Assembly (NCBI RefSeq): GCF_000090795.2
Contig: NW_003546768.1
Span: forward strand, 8,867 to 48,127
Length of the DNA: 39,261 nt
Direction of reading: 5' to 3'
From: Amphimedon queenslandica
Lineage: Eukaryota > Porifera > Demospongiae > Haplosclerida > Niphatidae
A program made the translations under genes and the position numbers. Positions 11,569-22,900 of the stretch are shown here, one piece after another. A model generated the notes under the pieces. The model was given only the letters and a program-made list of their open reading frames with translations. It searched no databases and was not told the origin of the DNA. The stretch's first letter is position 1; each line of letters opens with the position of its first letter.

Positions 11569-13767
11569 TCAAAATACATTGCTAACTTTGTCAGCAAATG
11601 CTCTCTTAATCTCTTCAGCTACTTTGACTCCACTAGAAGTCTCACTGTATAACCTTTTACTTTGTTCCAGTGTAGACCTCATCTTCATAGCAAGATCTGT
11701 ACATTCAGTGTCTGTCATTCTCTTCACTTTCTCGTTAATTGTTGGATGAACCTCCTTTACCATATCCTGTATCAGTTTAAACTGAAGGTTACCGAGGCTT
11801 CCATCTATTTTACAATATGATTCAACTGTCTTACCAATTGAAGCTACAAGGACTGTGGCAACAGCTAATCCTGTAGCAGCTGCTGCTGCTGCACTTGCTG
11901 TAACAGCAGCTCCAACAGCAGCTCCGATTCCAAAAGTGAATGCTCCAATTAGTATTGATGCTGGTAGACCAGCAGCTGCTGTTGCACCAGCAGCTATTGC
12001 TGCTGCTTTTTTTCTGGATTCCTGTTCTTCTTTGAGTCTCGTCAACTCTTGTTGAGCAGAATTACAGTTTGTAGTAAATTCCTTACAACAGGCATCAAGT
12101 ATTTCATAGTGACGAGTGCTGTCTTGTAATATTCTTTCAATCTCAACAGCTAACTGTTCGGTACTCTTCAATCTCCCACTCTCAATATCTTCTATTACGT
12201 CAGGAGTCTGTTCATTAAGTAGTCGATACAGTCCATTCACTTTATCAAGGTAACTATGAACTGCTTCTGTCGTCTTACTCAAAGATCGATATGATTCCTT
12301 TACTTGAGATACCTCCTTCACCTCACTGTGTTCACGTATTTCCTCAAGTCCACTTGTTGCTTCATCCACCAGTCCTTTGGTATCAGAGACTAGTTTATTA
12401 ACAGCCGTTGCCATGAGTGGTAGTGTTTCATTCAAACGTGTAAAGTAATCTTGTACTTCATATTGAGGTACTTGATCACCTAGTAACAGATTAAAGTGAT
12501 AAAAACTCATAGTGAAAAAATAATTATAAATAAATTACTTAATTGAAATGAGGCAAGCTGCTCTTCTAATATGTCCTTCGTTTCCTTCAATTCATCATAC
12601 TCAGCTGATAATTTATTCATTAAAAGAAATTTAAAAACATAAGTTAAACCTTTCAACTCACCACTCTCAGCTATACTGTTCATCATCTTTATCTTAGTAT
12701 CCAGTACTTCCTTTAATGACTCAGCCTCTTCCATTAGTGTTCCACTCTCCTAAGAAATGAATGAAGTATAACTAACTGTACATGATACAAGAAATGAATC
12801 TATAATATTATGATATAGTACACTACATGATACCATCTGTTGCTTGAGTAGACCAATACTAGCTGAAGACAAGGGAAACTGTTGTTCATCTATAATACAA
12901 TATACACAGTATAAAGGAATGAGAATGAACAAGGTCACTTGAACCTGATTCCATTGTATCATTAATGCAGTATCCATTGGTTAGTCTCTTCACTTGGTTA
13001 CCCTCCAATATCTTGTCAATGTCATCATGAGCTGTAATCAACTGCTCAGATAGAATCAATGGGAAGGAACAAGTGATGGTGAAAGAACTGCCCTCTCTAA
13101 TGACATTCAATTTGACATCCTTCAATAAATCCTCAAATACAGCTGATGACAATCTCCTGGCATCTCTCAGTATTGCTTCATTAGTATCTTCATCAATGAC
13201 AATGGTGATCCTATCATACCCAGTACTGCTCTTCCCTCCATTGTTATAATGTACCTCAATTAGTTCATCATTCCCTCCTATTAATAATCAATGGTACATT
13301 TATTTGTATCTAATAATAAACTCACTGTATTCTTTCATTACAGCACTTTTTAATTCATCAGTGGTTGTACTTTTACATAAAATTACAGCAAATGCTTCCA
13401 TTTTTTGATAGTCGTTACCAACACTTTTCTTAATGTCCCGTAGCAGTGGCTCTCCTTGTGGCAGATTGAGTATCTTCTCCTTCATTAGTTTAGCAAGATA
13501 CAAGAATACAGCCATGACTGATACAAGGGACTGCCTTGAGGCTGTATAATGAGGAAGAGCACTCTTAGGAGAATCTATAAGTATAAATAAAACAAATGTA
13601 CACTCATTCTTCATATCTATTCCGTCAGCTACTCTATATTCTCTCCTAATTCCCTCAATGCTGATATCAATGAATAGATAGTATATATATAGGAACTAAA
13701 TACACTTACTTTTTAGCTCCTTTGAAGGATATGGTCCTATTGGAGGAGAAATACATGTAGAGGCCAT
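11569..13767 (-). CDS. Effector family copy 1: alpha/beta domain, coiled coil and hydrophobic-hairpin protein, about 590 aa
   Basis: Exons: 13710-13767 (MASTCISPPIGPYP...), 13326-13574, 12945-13277, 12834-12889, 12650-12749, 12539-12604 and 11569-12479, phases consistent throughout. Exon 2 codes a helical segment (~20-102). Exon 3 codes the alpha/beta module with ITIVIDED, SFTITCSFPLILSEQLIT and VKRLTNGYC. The helical MMRLKLA domain present in copies 2, 3 and 9 is absent; its two flanking pieces are joined in one exon. The 911-bp last exon codes amphipathic helices with VKESYRSLSKTTEAVHSYLD, then an Ala/Gly-rich hydrophobic stretch (~445-502), then the conserved KMRSTLEQSKRLYSETSSG helix. It lacks a Death domain; only a decayed piece remains in intron 1. 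Role unknown; a membrane-acting effector is inferred. Confidence 0.75.
13613..13671 (-). pseudogene. Decayed Death-domain exon remnant in copy 1 intron 1
   Basis: Read on the minus strand this starts TIYSLISALRELGEN, matching the last Death-domain helix of copies 2 and 3 (TIYSLVSALRELGEN). A 2-nt insertion relative to copy 2 then shifts the frame into stops. The rest of the Death-domain exon is gone. Copy 1 thus descends from a Death-domain-bearing ancestor. Confidence 0.75.
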
Positions 13768-14203
13768 TGCTGTAACCACATTAAAATGGGAGGGGCTGGT
13801 TTCTATTAGTATAGTGAAAGTACACTATGCCCATGCCTACATCCTGATGTAAAGTTCTGCTAAAATGATAAGATCACCTTTTAAACAAACTGACATCCGG
13901 CAGTATACTGTCTTTTCACTTTGTTGATATTAATATACTTCGTATTATACTTTGCAATACTATAGATTCAATACACTGTGTAAAGTGTGTATGTACGTTA
14001 TGGTTAGATTGTAGTTATGTGAGTGGTTGTCATTTATATAAACACTGGTCACTCATAGTACTGCCGGTAACAGCTGGTGTTTTTATACAGAGGTAACCTT
14101 TATCTCTAAATGGAATTTGCTTTATTTATTTTAAAGTAAAATCACCACTAACACGCAATTTGCAACACTATATTGCAGTTTATGTAATTAACACAATCAA
14201 TAA
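13768..14203. other. Spacer between copies 1 and 2
   Basis: No coding sequence is seen. The part at about 14041-14110 (AACAGCTGGT.TTTTTATA and ATCTCTAA) resembles 35925-35985, which lies at the 3' side of copy 9. Both copies sit in duplicated surroundings. Confidence 0.5.
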
Positions 14204-17200
14204 TTAATCATAAAATGTATTGTCAACTTCTCTAGTGAAAGTGTTCTTAATCCTTTCAGTACTTTCTAATCCACAAGATGTTTCCTTGTATAACTTGACA
14301 CTTTCTTCCAGAGTGGACCTCATTGTCATTCCAAGATTTGTACGTTCATTGGGTGTCATTCTCCCTATTCTTGCATTCTCTTTCATCATTTGATTAATCC
14401 CATCTATCATATTCTGGATCAGTTCATACTGATCAGCCTTAAATCTTTTACTGCTGGTCTTATCAAATGACTCAACTGCAGTACCATATGCTGCTATAGA
14501 GTATGCCAAGGCTGTTATAGCAGCAGCTCTTGCTGCAGTTGATGCTGCACTAGCAACTGCTCCAGCTCCAAGAGTAAATATACCTAGTACTAATCCTGTA
14601 GTAGCTGCAGCAGCAGATATTGCTATTGCATTTCTCCTTTTAGCTTCTGCTTCCTCTTTGAGTCTTGTTAACTCAATTTGAGCTACATTGATACTAGTAG
14701 CAAATTCCCTAAAACACTCAACAAGTGTTGTATAATCATTTTTGCAAGATTGAACTATTTTGTTAATTTTAGAAGCTAATAATTCGATACCCCTCAATTC
14801 TTCACTCTCAATGTCTTCTATTATATCAGGAATCTGCTTCTCAAGTATCCGATACAGGCCATTAACTTTATCAAGATATGTGTAAACTGCTGCAATAGCA
14901 TTCTTCAAACATTTAACAGATTCCTTTACTTGAGGTATTTGCCTCACTTCCTTGTATCTACGCATTACCTCTAGGCCATCTGTTGCTTCATCTACCAGTA
15001 CTTTAGTTTCAGTAATTATTGTATTAAAGGAGCCGGCAATGCGAGGTAACTTTACATTTAAATCTTCGAAAAAAATTTGTACTTTATAGGCTGGTATTTC
15101 ATCAGCCACTTTACCTAATTGTAATAGATATAAACAGAGCATTATTTTAATATTTTTATATGCATGAGTGTAGTATACTTAGTTAAGTTTGTCATGGATG
15201 TGTACACTTTGTCAATATTATAATCATTTACTTTCTTTCTCTGACTGAAATAAAGCAAGTTGCTCTTCTAATATGTCATTTTTCTCCCTATACTCCTCTA
15301 ATTTATAATAAATCATCATTATAAAGAGTGATTATATACCTGCTTTTCTTTTAAACATGTCATACTCTATTATTCTGGCACAAATGATCTTATTTTTAGT
15401 ATCTAGTAAGTCCTTCAATGACTCTGCTTCTGTCATCAGTCTCTTATTTTCCTAAGCAATAGTTATAAGTGAAGTAAATAATATTAAAATAAATTCACAC
15501 AAGAAATGAAGCCAAACATTAACAATAATGTAATATTGTCATACCTCATTCAAAGCATTAACTTCTTCTTTACTATTAATTAGTTGTACATTCAATGATA
15601 ACATCAATTGTTTTGATAAATCACTACTAGCTGATATTGATGTGGTATGATATTGCTCTTTATCTAGAAAACATTTAAGTACAGACGACATGCATTTATA
15701 GTTATACTTACCTGATCTCAATATAGTTGAAGTGAAAGCATCATCAATTTTTACCTGCAGATTTGATATGCTTCATGAAAGTATAATAACAGTCTATACT
15801 CACCTCATACACAGTGCAGTATCCAATGGTTAATTTTTTCACTTTGTTTTCTTTCAATACATCAATATTATTAAGAGCAATTGTAATTAACTGCTCAGAT
15901 AGAATCAATGGGAAGGAACAAATGATAGTGAAAGAACTGCTCTCTCTAATAACAATTAACCTGACATGTTGCGATAAGCTTTTAAATACAGCTGATGACA
16001 ATCTCTTAACATCTTTAAGTGTAAAGTCTTGAGCATCTTTATCAATGACAATAGTAATCTCTTCACACTTAAGTGGCGAACCATACAAAAACAGTTGATT
16101 CAAACACTGGCTAAGTTTCACTTCTCTAAACTCATCAACAGCCTTTTTGTATTCCTCAATAACTGGCTTAGCCTCCTCTATATTGAACTGATTAATGAAA
16201 TACTCCAGTGGGGTAATATCATCAAGTTGACAATGATAAAAAACTAATTGTAAAATTTCACGGACATCCCGACACTGAGCTAATTGTGGCCTTAATGCTT
16301 CATCATATAAACCCAGTACATATTTGAAATAACTGATGGTTGGATACTGAGGATTGCTCATCATGATTGATCCCACTTCAAAGAAGATATGTGCAAGCTT
16401 CAATCGCATCATCTTAAACTCTGAAGTAACACTCATAGGTAGATATATTTTCAGGACTTTAAATAATAATAATAATTATTATTCAGATAATAAATATCAA
16501 ATTCTTACCTTTGCCATTGTCAATGAGATCATCACTGAAAAAGATGTTTCCTATAAAACATTTGATATTTGTTTATGCTACAATAAACTTACTGTATTCT
16601 CTCATAATAGTATTTCCTATCTCAGCAGTGGCTTTGAATTGACATAAAATACCAGCAAACACTTCAAGTTTGAAATGTTCAGTACAAACAGCTTCCTTTA
16701 TTTGAACCAGCTAAACCTCTATGCTGATACTTAGTATCTCCTCCTTTATAACATACTCCCAATACAGCAATGCAGCCAATGAAGGTAATGCTGTCACAAG
16801 AGATTGGTGTGAGGTATGACGAGCAAGAATTTTACAAGCAGGATGCTCTAAAAATTTTAATAAGTCAAAGTTACATCAAGTTGTTCTAACTCACTCTCCA
16901 TATCTATTCCATCAGCTACTCCATTCTCTCCTAATTCCCTTAATGCTGATACCAATGAATAGATAGTAGGACCACCTTTAGTCTCCTGTACATTATCAGC
17001 TTTCTGTAACCATTTAGCGAGACACTCACGTAAGCAGCTCTCAATATCTCCTTTATGATCTAGCATGATGACATCCAGTGTAGGAGGAGATAGACCAAGA
17101 TCATAATATTTGATTCTTGAATAACCCTGTCTTCTGAGTAACTGCAGTATCTCAGCAAGATCATCAACTAATAATGTAATGATGCTTTTAAAACAAGAAA

Positions 17201-17257
17201 TAAAGAACCAATCACTTACTTTCCAGCTCAGTCAGGAGAAGAAGGAAAAGAGGCCAT
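14204..17257 (-). CDS. Effector family copy 2: Death-domain hairpin protein, N-terminal part disrupted
   Basis: Exons by homology with copy 3: 17220-17257, 16895-17167 (Death domain), 16593-16847, 16509-16550, 15804-16456 (helical MMRLKLA domain plus alpha/beta domain), 15712-15754, 15545-15663, 15340-15451, 15232-15297 and 14204-15114. The Death domain reads LGLSPPTLDVIMLDHKGDIE then CLRECLAKWLQKA. The last exon is 911 bp, as in copies 1 and 9, with an Ala/Gly-rich hydrophobic segment and the MRSTLEESVKLYKETS helix. Two defects are visible: the first exon meets an in-frame TGA and ends in the wrong phase, and exon 3 has an in-frame TAG at 16711-16713 although its length keeps phase. Downstream exons are open. 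It may be a pseudogene or be expressed from an internal start such as the ATG at the conserved LPMSVTSEFK. Confidence 0.65.
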
Positions 17258-17548
17258 TTGGACACAGGTGAAAGCTGCTAACAAGAGGAAGAGGCAAGGG
17301 CTCAACAATTTGCCTCCCACGCAAATGAAGTGATAATTTTTAATCTTGTAAAAAAGCCACCCACGCATCAGTTGAAATCAGTTGCAGTTATACAAACACT
17401 ATTGATCAGATATTGTAGACCCATAATAAAAATTAAATTTAACCATTAAAATCTAACACAATCAGTACATTCTATTTCTACCATGTATACATAATTCTAT
17501 TTAGCAAGAGTACAAGACATCAGCAATACATAGCATTAATAAAGGTAA

Positions 17549-19063
17549 TTAAATTGAAAAAAATGTACTGTCAACTTCACTACTAAAAGCTACCTTAATC
17601 CCTTCAGCAATTTCTAGTCCACGAGATATCTCATTGTATAATCTTATACTTTCTTTTAGAATAGACCTCATTGTTTCTGCAAGGTTTTTACATTCATCGG
17701 GTGTCATTTTCTTTATTTGTTTGTTTGTTAGATGAATCTCATTCAGCAAATATTGCATTCTTTCAATCTGCCTAAGTTTCTCAAGTCTTTCATTCATTTT
17801 ACGAAATGTTGCAGCTGTGATATGAAATTTAAGGGCTATGGCGACTCCTGTAGCAGTTCCTGCAGTTGCTGCTAGGGTAAGAGGTACACCAACAGCAGCT
17901 CCAATTCCAGCAGTGAATACTCCAACTAGTAATGATGCTGCTATACCCCCAGCTGCTAGTCCACCTGCTGCTGCTGTTGCTTGTATAAATTGTGCTTGTT
18001 TTTTGAGTCTTGTCAACTCAATTTGAGCGTTATCACAATTTGTGGCAAATTCCTTAAAACAGTCTCGAAGTATTTCGTAATCATAACTGCTATTTTTTAA
18101 TATTTCTTCAATTTCAGCAGCAAATTTTTCAGTACTCTTCAATTCTCCACTCTCAATATCTTCCATTACGTCAGGAGTCTGTTCACTGAGTAGTTGATAC
18201 AGTCCATTCACTTTATCAAGGTAAGTGTGAACTGCTTCTGTTGCCTTACTCAAAGATCGATACGATTCCTTCACTTGATATACCTCTCTCACTTTTTTAT
18301 GTTTACGTATTACTTTTAGCCCTTCTGTTGCTTCACTCACTAACTCTTTAGTATCAGTAACTGAATTATTAAAAGCCTTTGCAATATTAGGTAGTTTTTC
18401 AGTTATATCTTCAAAAAAATTTTTCACTTTAAAAGCTGGCACAACAAGCTGTTCTTCTAATATTTCTTTCATTTCCTTGAACTCCTCAAACTCGTCTAAA
18501 TAAAATAAATAAAGTTATGAAATTAACATCAATTAATACCTTTAAACTCATCACTTTCTGCTCTACGGTCACCCAGAATCTTTATTTTAGCATCCAGCTT
18601 TTGAATGAGGGACTCTGCTTCTCTCTCCAATGTCATACTTTCCTATGAGATACAAGAAAATGGATTCAAACTACAATAATACAACTGCCACAGTGTTTGA
18701 CCTGGGGCGAACCCCCAGATCTTCCTTTTAGTTTGGTCTCCGCCCTTTAATTAACTGCTTTGACTAACGTGTTGTTTTACAACATCACTTCCAGTGGCAA
18801 AAAAACAAATCTAACAGAGAAGAAGCTGTCGTTCTGTAAACTACACCAACTGTTTTTATTAAGTGCCGGGTCTCTTTTGTATCTGTTTTTTTTAACAACC
18901 TGGGGGCGAAGCTAAATACGATCTAGAGATTCTCTATCACACTGGTTGTATGCCTTACCTGTCCAGAAAGATAGCTTTAATCTATCCTCTCAGGAATTCA
19001 GAGATGCTATTCTTATTTTCATTTTAAAACTTAACCTGACCTGACATTAATTTTTTAAATTTC

Positions 19064-19119
<56 letters not shown>

Positions 19120-19722
19120 GTTTTGTTTTTATTTTGCTATATTTTATTCTGGTTTTTTCTTTTCCTATTCTCTGTTTTGTCCCTTATTTTCTTTTCTATT
19201 TTTCTTTCCCTATGGGCTTTCCCTTTTTGTTTCTCTTTTGTCTCCCACTTTGTGTCTGATAATAATAATAATAATGTTTTTCTCTATTATTAGCTCTAAT
19301 TAGTTCTTGTTTTTGGGTTATAATAATAACAAGAGTACATAATTTACAGAGAGTGTCTAACCGCACTATAGTAGCTGAAACATGACCGCGTAGAACTAAG
19401 TCACATGAGACCAGAAGCGTGGGTGTACTTACTAAAAAACACGTGTAGAAGTTAACATAAAAACAGTGGAGAAAACTTGAAGAAGCTTTAGACATCATAC
19501 TAGTACACTTTATAATGCTGCTGAAGTCTGATATGCAGTACTGCTATAGCAGAGGCACCAAAACAGCCAGTAAACCTTGTTGAGCAAACTTGGCAGCCAT
19601 TTTTTCCTACTCAGCCACACCCAGTATGCGGGAATGCCAAAAGATGCACAAGAAAAGGCTACGCGGTGATGTTTCAGCTATTATAGTATGGTTAGACACT
19701 CTCTGTAGATTATGTACTCTTG

Positions 19723-19757
<35 letters not shown>

Positions 19758-19795
19758 CATTCTTTCCCCTTTTTTGACTTCTCTTCCCTTTATCA

Positions 19796-19873
<78 letters not shown>

Positions 19874-19911
19874 CATTCTTTCCCCTTTTTTGACTTCTCT
19901 TCCCTTTATCA

Positions 19912-19985
<74 letters not shown>

Positions 19986-22900
19986 CCACTCTCCATCTCT
20001 TTCAGAGGTTGTCTGTAACTTTATGGCGATTCAACGCTTAAATGTGGTTGGGTTGCACTTCCATCTTGCCTCCCCAAGTGGATGGCATATTGTTGTTATT
20101 GTTTTTGTTTCGTATTTTATTTTAGTTTAGCTTTCTGTTCTGTTTTTAACGACCTGGGGGCTTTGCCCCCAGGTCGTTCCTATAATTGATTTCACTGGCG
20201 CGCTATCTATATATTTATTTATTTGTATGTCCACACTTACATTTCTTCTATCCCTTTTCCTTACACAACGAAATTCATAAAAATTAGTCTTTTGGACATT
20301 TTGAATTATTTATGTTGTCATGGAAACCACTCAAATCAGGTGCATTTTTGGACGCCACACCTCTTGACCACACCCAATCAGCTATTTTGATTGTTTTTCA
20401 TAGAGTATCTTTGTGCCTTTCAAGAGCTCTCAGTAGACCGGCAAATTCTATTCCATTCACTTAAAAGTGCTCCAAAGCACCTAAACTGCTTGCACCTACA
20501 TAGATTTTAGCTGCTGCATTTACTACAACCAGTTTCATTGCTTTTACAAACTCCATTAGTGTTAGATTTCATTCAATCAATGACTCAACCAATATCATCA
20601 ACGAATAGTCAACTTTTTGCAAAAATAAAATAAAATAAAATAAAATAAGTGTTGAATAGCAATTATATCAAAGTGCCGACAAAGCATTCTTTCACTTTTC
20701 TATTGTTTCCTATGGTTTCTATTTTACCACTAATATTATTCAATACCAATTTCTGCCAAGAAGGTGTGGTTTCCTGTAAAACACACGTGTTTGCCCTAAA
20801 AAGAGGCATAGTAATTGCTTTTTTATTAATTGTTATTACCTTGTTGTAGTTCTATAACAAATTGCATATTGTCAGGCAAAGAGTTTCTATACATGTTGTA
20901 TTGGAGAAATAACAAGCCTTAGCAACCACCCGCCCACGCTACTTACGTAAGTGGGTGTGGCCACGGCAAACAAAATGGCGGATTGCTCACGGGACAAAGT
21001 TATGAGCTTTCTAACAGCAAGAGAACTTAGAGATACTGTTTATAAACTTCTCTAGAAGTATTTGAAGGTAAAGAGGACCTCTATAAGTCTTAATAAGTGC
21101 CCAGCTATGCATGCAAGGTGGTGAAATCAATTATAGGAATATCTTTACACTGTTACGACGTTTGTTGGGCATAAGCACATTGTACTTACTGCCTATACAC
21201 TTATTACCCATTAGTAGGGGTGTTTCCAGAATCCAGATTATATGTAAATATACAATATTGTCTTCCAATCACACACATACCTCATAAGACACCTTTTCTT
21301 CACTATTGATCAGTTGTACAGTCAGTGACACCATCAGTTGCTTGAGTAAACCACTATCAGTTGATAATGATAAGGGAAACTGTTGTTCATCTATAGAATA
21401 TAATTTATTAATTAATTATTAAGAATATTAATTTTATGTTTTATACCTGATCGAAATCCAATTTCATGCACCTGTTAAATTGACAATAACAATCAGTTCA
21501 TGCAGTGTATAGTCTATACTCACCTCATACACAGTGCAGTATCCAATAGTTAGTCTCTTCACTTGATTAGCTCTCAATATAGCAATATTACCCTGAGCAA
21601 CTGTAATTAGCTGCTCAGATAGAATCAATGGGAAAGAACAAGTGATTGTAATAGAACCCTCTATAATGACATTCAATTTAACGTGTTGCGATAAATTTTC
21701 AAATACAGCTAATGACAACCTCTTAACATCTTTAAGTGTAAAGTCATCAGCATCTTCATCAATGACAATGGTAATCTCTTCACACTTAAGTGGCGAAGCT
21801 CTTGAAAACTGCTCTTTCAAACATTCACTAAGTTTCTTTTCACGGAACTCCTCAACAGCTTCTTTATATTCCTCAATAACTCGCTTAGCCTCCTCTATAT
21901 TGAACTTATTAACAAAATGCTCCAGCACACTGATGTCATCAAGTGGACAACTATCACAGACTAATTCTAGAATATCATGGACATCTTCACACTGATCTAA
22001 CTGAGGCCTTAATGCTTTGTTGTATTGACGCAATACATATTTGAGATAATTAATGGTACAATTAGGATTGTTCATCATACTCGATCCCACTTCAAAGAAT
22101 GTATCTGCCAATTTCAATCGCATCATCTTAAACTCTGAAGTAACACTCAAAGGAATATAAATTGTTGGCAGACCTAATTATTATTAATCATATTTAATAC
22201 ATAATTTACTAATTCATACCATTGTTGTTTTTTGCTTTAATAATTTCATCACTGGAATAAACCTCTTCTATAAAAATATTAAATTTATATCATAATAATG
22301 TATGTTACTTACTATATTCTTTAATAATAGCATTTCCTATTTTAGCAGTGGAGTTGTTTCTACATAAAATTACAGCAAATGCTTCCAGTTTGAGATTATC
22401 AATACAAACAGCTTCCCTTAATTGAATTAGCAGAGTTCTTTTTACAGTCTGCATCTCCTTTTTTATAACTTTGTCTAGATATAACACTGTGGCCAACTGA
22501 GGTAATGCAGTCACAAGAGATCGATTTGTAGTGTGATGAGCAAGAATTCTGCAAGCAGGATGCTCTAGGAATAAATAAATTATACCACATCAAGAGTACA
22601 TAATATTTAAAGAGAGTATTGAACGTCCCTATAGCAGACTGCTACATGACGGCATATTTGCTCAAAGTCACAATCCGCATACTCCAGTATACTTACCACA
22701 TCACGTGATCAATCATGTGGCAACATTATCTGGCCCTTAGCTTTTGAAAACTTGGCAATCTCCTCCAATACAAGAAAGGAACTTGAAAAAAGACTGAAAA
22801 GATGAACTACAAAGGCAGCCCTGCTAGTATCCAGGAGTTTGTGCCCCAAGCACTTGCCAACTCGTGACAATGGCAACTCGATGTCTACGCGATAATTATA

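Noticed and set aside
19590..19996. Open frames on both strands coding poly-Asn, poly-Ile or poly-Leu/Tyr
   Set aside because: They are translations of (TAA)n microsatellite; no start context, domain or splice support.
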